Part shown: piece by piece, positions 1 to 7,793 of the stretch
Position numbering within the stretch: the first letter of the stretch is position 1
Layout of the letters: each line of letters begins with the position of its first letter
Source: Peptococcaceae bacterium BICA1-8
GTDB taxonomy: Bacteria; Bacillota; Peptococcia; Peptococcales; BICA1-8
Length of the DNA: 40,117 nucleotides
Direction of reading: 5' to 3'
NCBI GenBank assembly: GCA_000802045.1
Contig: JUEF01000118.1
Span: forward strand, 1 to 40,117
Notes under the pieces: generated by a model
Databases searched by the model: none
What the model was told of the DNA's origin: nothing
What the model saw: only the letters and a program-made list of their open reading frames with translations
Translations under genes and position numbers: made by a program

Positions 1-55
1 AGAGAAATTAAAAAAATTGCTTAAATCCAACCAAGGGATACCTGTCACTATTTAA
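1..55 (+). CDS. C-terminal tail of a protein, 5' truncated by window edge
   Basis: In frame 2 the window opens with EKLKKLLKSNQGIPVTI followed by TAA at 53-55. The composition looks like the end of a real protein, but 17 residues are too few to name a family. The other two frames stop quickly. It could also be chance open sequence. Confidence 0.3.
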   Translation, partial: EKLKKLLKSNQGIPVTI

Positions 56-75
56 CGAAGAAAGGGCTGAAAAGA

Positions 76-256
76 GTGAATAATATCAGGTGCAAACCCA
101 ATTATTAAATCATTTATACAGCCAGATGAAATTTTAAAAGAACAATATTCCTTAATTTACCATCTATTGAAGTGGTGGGAATTAATTGTACTGCTTTCAG
201 CAGGGGAATCATCTATAATAATTAATAAAAAAGGAATATGGGAGGGAAGAAAATGA
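76..256 (+). pseudogene. possible gene remnant without a start codon
   Basis: One frame is open from about 85 to TGA at 254-256 and reads ISGANPIIKSFIQPDEILKE then QYSLIYHLLKWWELIVLL. It has no ATG or GTG and no ribosome site, so it is not a normal gene. Its stop overlaps the next start as ATGA (253-256). It may be the decayed end of an older gene. No family is recognised. Confidence 0.15.
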
Positions 257-429
257 AATATAAATACAAAGTAGGAGAAAAAGTAGAGATTGATACTACT
301 GAAAAGCAAAAGGAGGTAATAATTACCGGTAGAGGAATGGACAAATGTAGACTTATGTATTTCTATGATGATGAAGATGGAGAAACTAAATGGTTTTACG
401 AAAATCAGGGTTCTTCTGTTGAAACCTAG
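253..429 (+). CDS. small charged protein of unknown function (58 aa)
   Basis: The start ATG at 253 is preceded by GGAGGG (241-246), a better choice than the in-frame ATG at 238. The product begins MKYKYKVGEKVEIDTTEK, is rich in Lys, Glu and Asp, and ends with an acidic and aromatic stretch (YFYDDEDGETKWFYE). The VGEKVEI...VIITGRG pattern resembles small SH3-like barrel folds, but this is only an impression. It has no membrane segment. A terminator follows at 449-490, so it is probably transcribed alone. Confidence 0.55.
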   Translation: MKYKYKVGEKVEIDTTEKQKEVIITGRGMDKCRLMYFYDDEDGETKWFYENQGSSVET

Positions 430-448
430 GTTATGTATAATAACCTTT

Positions 449-490
449 AAATAAGTTGCAAGGAATAATCTAACCTTGTAGCTTATTTTT
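449..490 (+). terminator. rho-independent terminator, copy 1 of a repeated hairpin
   Basis: The 15-nt arms at 449-463 and 474-488 pair fully with two G-U pairs. The loop is AATAATCTAA and the 3' side runs into T-rich sequence. A near-identical hairpin lies at 7007-7050. Confidence 0.8.
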
Positions 491-740
491 ATTCAAACTA
501 CCTCAGGTGATTATTTTAAGGTAAAATGCTGTTGTGATATTTTCCAGCAAAGAGGTATTAATAAATCAATTAAAATGAAGGAAAAGGGGGGATATGGCTC
601 TAAAATCAAGTAAGAGCCAGATAATTCAATAAAACGGGAGTATTCGTACATTTACAAGGTAACAGGGCTATTTTATAATAAAATAAATGGTAGAGTTGCT
701 GGGTGGCCGGACCACCCAATACCAGGCGGGGAGACAAGAA
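491..740 (+). other. leader region of the GntR gene, with a possible leader peptide
   Basis: This gap between the small protein and the regulator holds three items. AAGGGGGGAT precedes ATG at 594, which opens a 12-codon frame (MALKSSKSQIIQ, stop 630-632). GGCTCT (597-602) can pair with AGAGCC (612-617). TGGGTGG and CCACCCA form an inverted repeat just before the regulator start. Whether the short frame is translated is unknown. Confidence 0.3.
701..719. promoter_or_regulatory. inverted repeat upstream of gntR, candidate operator
   Basis: TGGGTGG and CCACCCA are perfect 7-bp arms around CCGGA, about 22 bp before the regulator's start codon. FadR-type GntR proteins usually bind short palindromes near their own promoters. 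The match to the family T-N-G-T-N3-A-C-N-A operator is incomplete, so the role is inferred from position. Confidence 0.4.
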
Positions 741-1439
741 ATGTTTAAGCCAGTAAAAAATCAGAAAATGTATGTGCAGATAGCAGAACAGATCAAGTCG
801 CTCATAAGTGAGGGAGCATTAAAGGTAGGCGATCGTCTACCTTCAGAAAGAGAGCTTTCCACTCAGTTTAGCGCTAGCAGATCGACAGTGAGAGAGTCTT
901 TAACATCTCTAGAAATATTGGGCTTAATTGAAGTTAAAACAGGTCTGGGGACCTTTGTTAGTAAACAAACTCCGAATGACAATAATATCCTTGGAGAAGA
1001 ACTAGGGAGTAACATCAGCCCTACAGAGCTTTTTGAGGCAAGATTAATAATAGAACCCAAGCTTTCTAATCTAGCAGCTCAACGGGCAACAATTGAAGAT
1101 GTTCAGGAGATGACAAAAGTTATTGAGGAAGCAAAGCATCTTGATAATACCCAGGTAGACAAGTTTGAGGAACTGGACAGGAAGTTCCATCTTTTAATAG
1201 CTAAAGCTGCTAATAACGAAGTCTTGTATAAGTTTGAGGAGAATATTAACAGTGAGCGACTAGGAAAACTCTGGGGTAACATGAAGGTGAAAAGTTTGCA
1301 AAAGGAGGGTCGCGTTGATAAGTATAAAACAGAACACCAAGAAATACTTGACTCTATCCAAGAACGCAACCCAACTTTGGCGGAAAAACTTACCCGGAAG
1401 CATTTGCTTGAAATCAAAAGAAATATTTTTGGTGATTAG
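741..1439 (+). CDS. FadR-subfamily GntR transcriptional regulator
   Basis: This 232-aa protein has an N-terminal winged helix (about 8-75) with the GntR signature GDRLPSEREL and the SRSTVRESL recognition helix. The C-terminal FCD ligand domain follows (about 95-225) with candidate metal-binding residues in DRKFH, TEHQEI and RKHLLEI. FCD regulators usually bind small carboxylates or sugar acids and repress catabolic genes. The chosen ATG at 741 follows GGGGAG; an upstream GTG/ATG frame from 687 would give an unusual N-terminus. It lies just upstream of the TRAP and dehydrogenase genes in the same direction, so it probably controls them and itself. The ligand is unknown. Confidence 0.9.
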   Translation: MFKPVKNQKMYVQIAEQIKSLISEGALKVGDRLPSERELSTQFSASRSTVRESLTSLEILGLIEVKTGLGTFVSKQTPNDNNILGEELGSNISPTELFEARLIIEPKLSNLAAQRATIEDVQEMTKVIEEAKHLDNTQVDKFEELDRKFHLLIAKAANNEVLYKFEENINSERLGKLWGNMKVKSLQKEGRVDKYKTEHQEILDSIQERNPTLAEKLTRKHLLEIKRNIFGD

Positions 1440-1752
1440 AAGATTATTTGGTCAGTATTCAGCTTGAAATATCCGGATTAGGATTCTTGTGGACAATCTA
1501 GCACTAAAGGATGGATTGTCCACTAATGAAGGGCTTTTTAAGCTGGATTTTCTTTAACTAAAGGGAGGTGTGAGGTTAAAAGTCTGAAAATAGTGAATAC
1601 ACAAAGTATTAAGAAAAAGTTTTCAGGGGAGAACAAAGAGAAATAACAAAGGTAGGTGAGGACTAACTAAAACCTTTAAAGTAAACCAATGTAATGTGTC
1701 AAATTTATTATTAAAAGTTTTTAAAAATTACCAAAATCAAAGGAGGAAAAAA
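1440..1752 (+). other. intergenic region between gntR and the TRAP genes
   Basis: This stretch contains the inverted repeat at 1489-1523 and a Shine-Dalgarno-like AAGGGAGGTG near 1560 not followed by a convincing start. The rest is AT-rich without coding signal. It probably carries the promoter of the TRAP operon, but no clear -35/-10 pair was picked out. Confidence 0.4.
1487..1524. promoter_or_regulatory. inverted repeat, candidate GntR operator pair
   Basis: GTGGACAATC (1489-1498) and GATTGTCCAC (1514-1523) are perfect inverted copies. The left half contains the near-palindrome TTGTGGACAA, and the right half TTGTCCAC is its complement, so each arm resembles a GntR-type half-site pair. The element lies between the regulator and its likely targets. 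It could also form an RNA hairpin. Confidence 0.45.
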
Positions 1753-2778
1753 ATGTTAAAAAGATTTTCGATAATTACATTATGTATTCTACTGGTCCTG
1801 AGCTTTGTAGGCTGCGGAGCACCTGATATAGACGTGAAGAAGGAAGCCCCTCCGGCTTCATCTGCTCCTGCTGCTCCTGTTGCTCCAACAGAAATTAAAC
1901 AAATTTCCTTTGGCGGTAGTTCTCCAGGCGGAGTCTACTTTTATATGATTGGTGTATTGGCCCCATTTCTAAACGAGAAAATCCCAACAATTAATGTAAC
2001 TAACGTCTCTACTGCAGCTTCTGTAGCTAATGCCACCGGAGTTGCCCAGGGTGAACTAGATTTTGGTTTAACCTATGGCTCGTTAGTTTGGGAAATTTGG
2101 AATGCAAAGGGTACATACGAAGGTAAAGGTGACCTAGGTAAAACGGTTACCGGCGTTGTTAAAGCTTATGAAAGCCCCCATTATTTCGTTGTTTTAAAAG
2201 GATCGGGTATTAAATCTGTTAAAGATTTGGCAGGCAAGAAAGTAGCTGTAGGTCCTGCAGGTTCCGGTGCTCAGTATAATTCAGATCTAATATTTAAAGC
2301 CCTGAATATAGATGCACAACAGGAATTCTTATCTTTTGCTGACGCAGCTTATGCGTTGAAGGAGAAAAGGGTTGCAGCAGTTGGTCAGAGTGGTGCACCT
2401 TCAGGAGCTGTAACTGAGCTTGCAGAAACAGCTGAAATTGAGATTCTTTACTTTTCCGACGAAGAAATGGATGTTTTAGAGAAGGCATCGCCTTTTTATT
2501 ATAGATCTAAACTACCGAAGGAAACCTATAAAGGTATGACTGAGGATGTTCAGATGCCGTATTTTTCTGTGTACTGGATTGCTAACAAGAATGTACCAGC
2601 GGACATAGTAGAACAAATATTGGAGGTAGCTTTGGATCCGGCAAATAGGCCTACTCTTGTAGAGGGGTATAAGCTTTGGGCTGAAATGACTCCTGACTCC
2701 AAGAACTTTGAAAGTCTGGGCGCACCCATACATCCTGGGGCAAAAGCTTATTTCGATAAAAATGGTATAACAAAATAA
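1753..2778 (+). CDS. TAXI-family TRAP transporter solute-binding lipoprotein
   Basis: This 341-aa protein has a lipoprotein signal ending in the lipobox FVGC, followed by a Pro/Ala-rich linker. The mature domain begins ISFGGSSPGGVYFYM and contains GELDFGLTYGS and GKKVAVGPAGSG, typical of TAXI receptors (TRAP-associated extracytoplasmic proteins). It should capture a substrate outside the membrane and hand it to the fused permease encoded next. The start at 1753 follows AAAGGAGGAAAA, better than an in-frame start at 1696. The substrate cannot be read from sequence; TAXI systems often take dicarboxylates or amino-acid-like compounds. Confidence 0.93.
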   Translation: MLKRFSIITLCILLVLSFVGCGAPDIDVKKEAPPASSAPAAPVAPTEIKQISFGGSSPGGVYFYMIGVLAPFLNEKIPTINVTNVSTAASVANATGVAQGELDFGLTYGSLVWEIWNAKGTYEGKGDLGKTVTGVVKAYESPHYFVVLKGSGIKSVKDLAGKKVAVGPAGSGAQYNSDLIFKALNIDAQQEFLSFADAAYALKEKRVAAVGQSGAPSGAVTELAETAEIEILYFSDEEMDVLEKASPFYYRSKLPKETYKGMTEDVQMPYFSVYWIANKNVPADIVEQILEVALDPANRPTLVEGYKLWAEMTPDSKNFESLGAPIHPGAKAYFDKNGITK

Positions 2779-2787
2779 ACTTAAAAA

Positions 2788-2813
2788 GGGGATGCCGCAT
2801 TAGTGACATCCCC
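2788..2813 (+). promoter_or_regulatory. intercistronic hairpin between binding protein and permease
   Basis: GGGGATG (2788-2794) pairs with CATCCCC (2807-2813), with no T-run after it. Hairpins at this position in transporter operons often stabilise the upstream message or cause partial termination, so the binding protein is made in excess. That role is inferred. Confidence 0.55.
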
Positions 2814-2848
2814 TCCTACTACAAAAGTGACGAAGGAGTGTAGTGCAA

Positions 2849-4729
2849 ATGAAACTAAGAAACTTGGAGGGAGGATGGAAAAAGGCATTCCGCTGGAGTG
2901 CAATTGCCTTTTCTCTCCTGTTCCTATATTCCGCAGGAATTGGAATAGTACCTACCCAGGTTAGTCGAGGAATGTATTTGATGTTTAACCTCTTACTTTG
3001 TTTTATGCTTTACCCATTAGTTCGGGGCAAAGGCGGAGGTAACAAGGTTCCTGTATATGATATTGTATTTCTGCTTTTAACTATTGCCTCCTTTGGTTAC
3101 TGGATATTAGAGTTCCGTAATTATGCCACAAGGATTGGCATGCCAAACAATTTTGATATTTTCTTTGGTTCGGTTGCAATTATTCTCCTTTTTGAAGCTA
3201 CCAGGAGGGTTTTGGGCAATACCTTAGTAATAGTCGGTTTGCTATTTTTCTTGCAGCTTTATTTTGGTCCTTACTTACCAGGCACCCTTGCCCATAAAGG
3301 GTTCAGTGTTGCCAGGATAATCGAATTTACGTATTCCTCTATGGAAGCGATATTTGGGGTAATAACCCATACTTTTGCTCAGTATGTTTTACCTTTCGTA
3401 GTACTAGGGGCCTTCTTTGAAAAATCTGGGGCTGGAATGTTCTTTATAAAGCTAGCGCTTTCAGTGACCCGTGGTTGGGCTGGTGGACCTGCCAAAGTAG
3501 CCGTTATAGCAAGCGCTCTATTTGGCTCAATTAGCGGTAGCTCGGTAGCAAACGTTGTGTCTACGGGAGCATTTACTATTCCAATGATGAAAAGAGTTGG
3601 TTTTAGACCTCATGTGGCTGGCGCCATTGAGGCAGCCGCCTCTACGGGCGGGCAGTTTCTTCCTCCTGTTATGGGGGCAGGTGCATTCCTTCTTGCTACG
3701 TTGACAGAAACACCCTATGCTCAGATTGCCTTAATGAACGTTATACCAGCTATGTTGTATTTTTATTGGGTGGGCTGTGCTGTACATTTCGAAGCTAAAA
3801 AATATGATCTCGGCGGTTTACCTGATGATGAAATACCAAAGTTTAGTGATACGCTAAAAGAGGGTTGGTTCTTTATCGTTCCACTAATCTTAATTGTAGT
3901 CTTCTTGGTAATGGGCTTCTCCCCCTCACTAGCCGCTTTTTGGGCCATTATAACCTGCATTGTATTGAGTTGGGCCAGAAAAGAAACAAGAATGAGCCCT
4001 AAGGACATTCTTGATGCTCTAGAACTTGGTGGTAAGAATAACGTGTCCGTAGGTGCCTCTATCGGTATGCTAGGTATCATCATGGGAGGTATCGTTCTGG
4101 CAGGACTGGGTGCAAAATTTGGCTATTTGGTTGTTTCCCTTTCAGGTGGTTATCTCTTTATCAGTATTATTCTAACTGCTATTGTAGGGGCTTTAATTGG
4201 TATGGGAGCCACTCAGACGGCTACTTATATCATACTCTCTATGATCGTAGTACCTGGTTTGGTTAAATATGGAGTTAGTCCAGTCATCGCTCATGTTGTA
4301 GCATTTTGGTTCTCCGCCGTCTCTAACGTAACACCGCCTGTCTGTGTTTCGGCTTTTGCTGCCGCTTCGATTGCGGGGGCTGATCCTATGAAGACCGGTT
4401 TTGCTGGAGTTAAATACAGTGCCTTTCTCTTTATTTTACCCTTTACATTTATTTACTCGCCAGAAATTTTATTAAAAGGTGGCTCTATTTGGGAAACGTT
4501 TTATTTTGTCGGTGGACTTCTTGTAGGGATACCTGTACTTGCTGCAGGTGTGCAGGGCTACTTCCTGCGCAATATGGGAAAAATTGAACGTTTCTTATTG
4601 ATAATTGCTGGGCTTGCGATGTGCATTCCTGAGCCAGCAACAGATATTTTATCCATAGTTATTATTGCATTCGTGTATTATCTTCAAAAGAGAGGTAGAG
4701 GTAATAGTAATACCTTAACTACAGCCTAA
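2849..4729 (+). CDS. fused TRAP transporter permease (4TM plus 12TM, TAXI type)
   Basis: The 626-aa protein is hydrophobic throughout. The first about 150 residues correspond to the small DctQ-like part and the rest to the DctM-like channel, with typical TRAP motifs such as GSISGSSVANVVSTGAFTIP and EAAASTGGQFLPPVMGAGAF. Fused permeases are the rule for TAXI receptors, which agrees with the upstream gene. It imports the bound substrate using an ion gradient. ATG at 2849 lies 10 nt after GGAG; GTG at 2843 is the alternative. It is probably co-transcribed with both dehydrogenases downstream. Confidence 0.93.
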   Translation: MKLRNLEGGWKKAFRWSAIAFSLLFLYSAGIGIVPTQVSRGMYLMFNLLLCFMLYPLVRGKGGGNKVPVYDIVFLLLTIASFGYWILEFRNYATRIGMPNNFDIFFGSVAIILLFEATRRVLGNTLVIVGLLFFLQLYFGPYLPGTLAHKGFSVARIIEFTYSSMEAIFGVITHTFAQYVLPFVVLGAFFEKSGAGMFFIKLALSVTRGWAGGPAKVAVIASALFGSISGSSVANVVSTGAFTIPMMKRVGFRPHVAGAIEAAASTGGQFLPPVMGAGAFLLATLTETPYAQIALMNVIPAMLYFYWVGCAVHFEAKKYDLGGLPDDEIPKFSDTLKEGWFFIVPLILIVVFLVMGFSPSLAAFWAIITCIVLSWARKETRMSPKDILDALELGGKNNVSVGASIGMLGIIMGGIVLAGLGAKFGYLVVSLSGGYLFISIILTAIVGALIGMGATQTATYIILSMIVVPGLVKYGVSPVIAHVVAFWFSAVSNVTPPVCVSAFAAASIAGADPMKTGFAGVKYSAFLFILPFTFIYSPEILLKGGSIWETFYFVGGLLVGIPVLAAGVQGYFLRNMGKIERFLLIIAGLAMCIPEPATDILSIVIIAFVYYLQKRGRGNSNTLTTA

Positions 4730-4762
4730 TCCGGTTAAATTATTATTATGAGGTGAGATACT

Positions 4763-5647
4763 TTGAAGAAGATAGGTTTTATTGGTTTAGGAATAATGGG
4801 TTTGCCCATGGCAAGCCATTTGCTAAAAGCAGGATATGAAGTGATTATTTTCAATAGGACTATGAGTAAAGCACAGCCCTTAGTAGGAATTGGAGCTAAA
4901 CTTGTGGGATCACCTGGTGAATTGGCCCGTGAGAGCGAGGCTGTAATAATAATGGTCAAGGCTGATGCGGAAGTTGAAGAAGTCATCTTTGGGCAGAATG
5001 GGATTTTAGAGGGTGCTAAACCTGGATTTGTGATCATCAACAGTAGTACCATTTCTCCTAAAACCAGCATCCGACTAGCCGCTGAAACGGCTAAAGCCGG
5101 TGTAGAAATGCTGGATGCACCTGTTACTGGCAGTGGAGTTCAGGCCATAGAGGCTAAACTCACCTTTATGGTAGGAGGCAATAAAGATGTTTTTGAACGC
5201 TGTATGCCTCTCTTTACAGTAATGGGTAAACAAGCATTTTATATGGGCGAAAGCGGTAAAGGATCCTATACCAAGCTGGGTAACAACGTTATGTTGGCTA
5301 TTAATCTCTTAGCAGTTTCAGAGGCTCTGACCTTGATATATAAAGCGGGAATTGACCCCGAAATATTTCTTCAGGTCGTAGGTGGCGGTGGTGCCCGTAG
5401 TGGAATGGCTGAGACTAAGATACCCAAAATTGTAAAACGGGATTATAAGCCTGCATTTGGTACCGCTATGTTGGCAAAAGACCTGGCATTAGCTTCTGAT
5501 CTAGCTAAGGAATTGCAGGTTCCTGTTCCAGTAATGTCCGCTGTAAAAGAGATGATTCAAATTGCAGTGGCGAAAGGTTTTTCTGATGAAGATGTTTGCT
5601 CTGTAGTTAAATGTTATGAAGAATGGGCTGGGATAGAAATCAAATAA
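4763..5647 (+). CDS. beta-hydroxyacid dehydrogenase (3-hydroxyisobutyrate / tartronate-semialdehyde reductase family)
   Basis: The 294-aa enzyme starts with a Rossmann motif, GFIGLGIMGLPMA (4-17). The substrate-binding stretch DAPVTGSG is at 118-125, and the catalytic lysine is K171 in GSYTKLGNN. These are the family hallmarks of NAD(P)-dependent oxidoreductases that act on short 3-hydroxy acids or their semialdehydes, including GarR and sulfolactaldehyde reductase. The start codon is TTG at 4763 after AGGTGAG. Its position between a TRAP permease and an Fe-alcohol dehydrogenase points to catabolism of the imported compound. The exact substrate is unknown. Confidence 0.88.
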   Translation: MKKIGFIGLGIMGLPMASHLLKAGYEVIIFNRTMSKAQPLVGIGAKLVGSPGELARESEAVIIMVKADAEVEEVIFGQNGILEGAKPGFVIINSSTISPKTSIRLAAETAKAGVEMLDAPVTGSGVQAIEAKLTFMVGGNKDVFERCMPLFTVMGKQAFYMGESGKGSYTKLGNNVMLAINLLAVSEALTLIYKAGIDPEIFLQVVGGGGARSGMAETKIPKIVKRDYKPAFGTAMLAKDLALASDLAKELQVPVPVMSAVKEMIQIAVAKGFSDEDVCSVVKCYEEWAGIEIK

Positions 5648-5681
5648 TGACAAAATATTTTTATACAAAGGAGAGAAAACA

Positions 5682-6845
5682 ATGTTTCAAAATATCAATT
5701 TTACTACACCATCAATTATTTTTGGAATGGACACATTAAGTCAGGTTGGTAAGCAGGCAAAAAAACTAGGTGCGAGTCGAGTATTATTGTTGACAGGGCC
5801 CAATGTCCAAAAAGCTGGATATGTGGAAAAAGTGGCAGCCTTATTAAAAGCAGAATCAATTGAGGTAGAAGTAAACATTCAAGGCAGAAATACCCCAGAA
5901 CCTGCTACCCATATACCAGAAGCGGTAGCTGAAATTGCTAAGGGTATGAAAGCGGATGTAATTATTGGTATGGGCGGAGGCAGTGTGCTGGATGTTGCCA
6001 AAATGGCCTCTGCACTTTTGACTAATCCCTTAAAGGTTCGCGATTACTTCGGTAGAGAGAAAGTCCCCAACCGTGGAATACCTACAATTATGATTCCTAC
6101 TACCTCGGGGACTGGAGCTGAGGTAACAAAACATGCTATTTTCCTTGATGAAGAAGCACAGGTAAAAAAAGCAGTGGCTTCTTCAGCTCTTCTGCCTAAT
6201 GTAGCTATAATTGACCCATTATTAACAGTCAGTTGCCCACAGGTTGTTACCGCTAATGCAGGGATTGACGCTTTAATTCATGCAGTTGAACCTTTTGTAT
6301 CTAAAAACGCCAACCCTGTTACTGACTGCCTAGCCCTTAAGGCTATCAGCCTTATGACTAAATGGCTTGGACCTGCTTTTGCTGATGGTGACGACCTTGA
6401 AGCCCGTTACAATATGGCGCTAGGGTCTGTAATGGCCGGTTTAGTATTAAATAATTCCGGTACCAGCATAGTTCATGCTTTGGCTTATCCAATAGGCGGC
6501 GAATACCATGTTCCCCACGGACCAAGTTTAACCTGTATAATTCTTCCTTGCTTTGAGTACATTATGCTGGCTCGACAGGAGAAGTTCGCTTTAATGGCTG
6601 AAGCCATGGGAGAACGGATAGAAGGTTTGACAACAAGAGAAGCAGCGGAATTATCTTTGATAGCTCTTGAGGATTTGCTGAAAAAATTGAATCTGCCGAC
6701 TACTCTGACAGACCTTAACATAACAGATAAATCTAGAGTGGACCAATGGGCAATAGATGCACATGCGGAGCAAAGGCTTCTTTCTAGAGCGGTTCGCAAG
6801 CTTTCCGTGGATGATATTAAGATCATTTACAATAATTCGTTTTAA
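5682..6845 (+). CDS. iron-containing (group III) alcohol dehydrogenase
   Basis: The 387-aa length is normal for the family. The NAD-binding GMGGGSVLDVAK is at 96-107. Metal ligands are present as D196 and H200 (GIDALIHAVE), H265 (SIVHALAYP) and H279 (HVPHG). These enzymes interconvert alcohols and aldehydes or hydroxy and oxo acids with NAD(P). It follows the hydroxyacid dehydrogenase by 34 bp with GGAGAG as ribosome site and is probably last in the TRAP operon. The two enzymes may act in sequence on one substrate. Confidence 0.9.
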   Translation: MFQNINFTTPSIIFGMDTLSQVGKQAKKLGASRVLLLTGPNVQKAGYVEKVAALLKAESIEVEVNIQGRNTPEPATHIPEAVAEIAKGMKADVIIGMGGGSVLDVAKMASALLTNPLKVRDYFGREKVPNRGIPTIMIPTTSGTGAEVTKHAIFLDEEAQVKKAVASSALLPNVAIIDPLLTVSCPQVVTANAGIDALIHAVEPFVSKNANPVTDCLALKAISLMTKWLGPAFADGDDLEARYNMALGSVMAGLVLNNSGTSIVHALAYPIGGEYHVPHGPSLTCIILPCFEYIMLARQEKFALMAEAMGERIEGLTTREAAELSLIALEDLLKKLNLPTTLTDLNITDKSRVDQWAIDAHAEQRLLSRAVRKLSVDDIKIIYNNSF

Positions 6846-6898
6846 TTAGGAAAGGCAGAACGTGTTTTAGTGAAGGATGCAATTATCGCTTTCACCTA

Positions 6899-6954
6899 CC
6901 CCCCCCCTTTTTTTTTCTTAATGGTTATCGCCCTATTAGGGCGATAACCATTAA
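6899..6954. terminator. C9-T9 tract followed by a perfect 17-bp-arm palindrome
   Basis: Nine C (6899-6907) and nine T (6908-6916) precede TTAATGGTTATCGCCCT (6918-6934), which is exactly complementary to 6938-6954 around an ATT loop. The hairpin lies downstream of the Fe-ADH gene and probably ends that operon. Unlike a standard terminator, it has no T-run on its 3' side. Confidence 0.6.
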
Positions 6955-7006
6955 ATATGAAAAATCTACGCCCTTATTATAGTAAGTGGCTATTAACTTA
7001 AGGTAT

Positions 7007-7052
7007 AAAATGAGTTGTAAGGAATGATATAACCTTGCAACTCATTTTTTTT
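7007..7052 (+). terminator. terminator-like hairpin, copy 2 of the repeat at 449
   Basis: ATGAGTTGTAAGG (7010-7022) pairs with CCTTGCAACTCAT (7033-7045), with loop AATGATATAA and a run of eight T after it. Stem bases that differ from copy 1 are compensated, for example A-T in copy 1 against G-C here. Confidence 0.75.
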
Positions 7053-7081
7053 AGAAATACAAAAAAATAATAAAAAAATAG

Positions 7082-7110
7082 ACTATTTTACAAATGGGAA
7101 GTAAAATAGT
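7082..7110. promoter_or_regulatory. 10-bp-arm inverted repeat upstream of chromate transporter genes
   Basis: ACTATTTTAC (7082-7091) and GTAAAATAGT (7101-7110) are perfect arms around a 9-nt loop, about 110 bp before the GTG start. The position suits an operator. No regulator is assigned. Confidence 0.45.
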
Positions 7111-7220
7111 AAATACATTAACAAAAATAGAACTGTAAATCTATATTTAGTTATGAAAAGGATTAATTTGAAATTTCTTAATTAAAAATAGTACATAACT
7201 TTTAGATGAGGTGGAGAAGT

Positions 7221-7793
7221 GTGAATTTAAATCTACAAAAGGATATTTTCCTTGGCTTTTTTCGTGCGGGAATGCTAGGTTATGGAGGCGGACCATCATC
7301 AATTCCTTTAGTTCATGCTGAGGTTGTTAAAAAATACAAATGGATGACAGATGAAGAGTTTAGTGATGTTTTAGCCTTGGGAAATAGTTTGCCGGGTCCT
7401 ATAATTACAAAAATGGGAGGTTATATTGGATATAGAGTTGGTGGGGTTATTGGGCTATTAAATGCTGTATTAGCAACAGTTTTGCCAACTGTATTAATAA
7501 TGATAGGTTTAATAGGTACCTTATCCCGATTTCAAGACTCACCAATTATAAAGGGTATGACGCAGGCCGTTGCACCTGTTGTTGGGGTTATGCTATTTTC
7601 ACTGGCGTATTCCTTCGCAAAAAAAGCTAAATTTGATTTTGGCTGGATTGTTACACTTACCTTAAGTATTCTTAGCTTAATCTCCTATCAATTCATGAAT
7701 ATTCATCCTGGATTTATAATTGGTGCGCTTTTACTATATGGTCTTTTAGGTGGAAAAGTAAAAGTTGTTACTGAAAAGGAGATGGAGAAATAA
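7221..7793 (+). CDS. chromate transporter family protein, first half (short-chain CHR)
   Basis: A 190-aa membrane protein with one CHR domain. It carries the typical GYGGGPSSIPLVHAEVV near the N-terminus and LALGNSLPGPIITKMGGY. The start is GTG at 7221 after GAGGTGGAG, not ATG at 7206, which overlaps that ribosome site. Its stop overlaps the next ATG by one base. Short-chain CHR proteins occur as pairs encoded side by side and are thought to act together as a chromate or sulfate-type anion transporter. Actual chromate export here is not shown. Confidence 0.88.
   Translation: MNLNLQKDIFLGFFRAGMLGYGGGPSSIPLVHAEVVKKYKWMTDEEFSDVLALGNSLPGPIITKMGGYIGYRVGGVIGLLNAVLATVLPTVLIMIGLIGTLSRFQDSPIIKGMTQAVAPVVGVMLFSLAYSFAKKAKFDFGWIVTLTLSILSLISYQFMNIHPGFIIGALLLYGLLGGKVKVVTEKEMEK

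Larger units (their letters stand above)
6846..7220. other. structured intergenic region before the chromate transporter genes
   Basis: No coding frame is convincing here. The stretch holds a C9-T9 tract, a 17-bp-arm palindrome, the second copy of the repeated terminator hairpin, and a 10-bp inverted repeat, each listed separately. The remainder is AT-rich. Confidence 0.6.

Noticed and set aside
7206..7220. ATG at 7206 as start of the first chromate transporter gene
   Set aside because: The GAGGTGGAG ribosome site lies within this extension, so GTG at 7221 is the better start.
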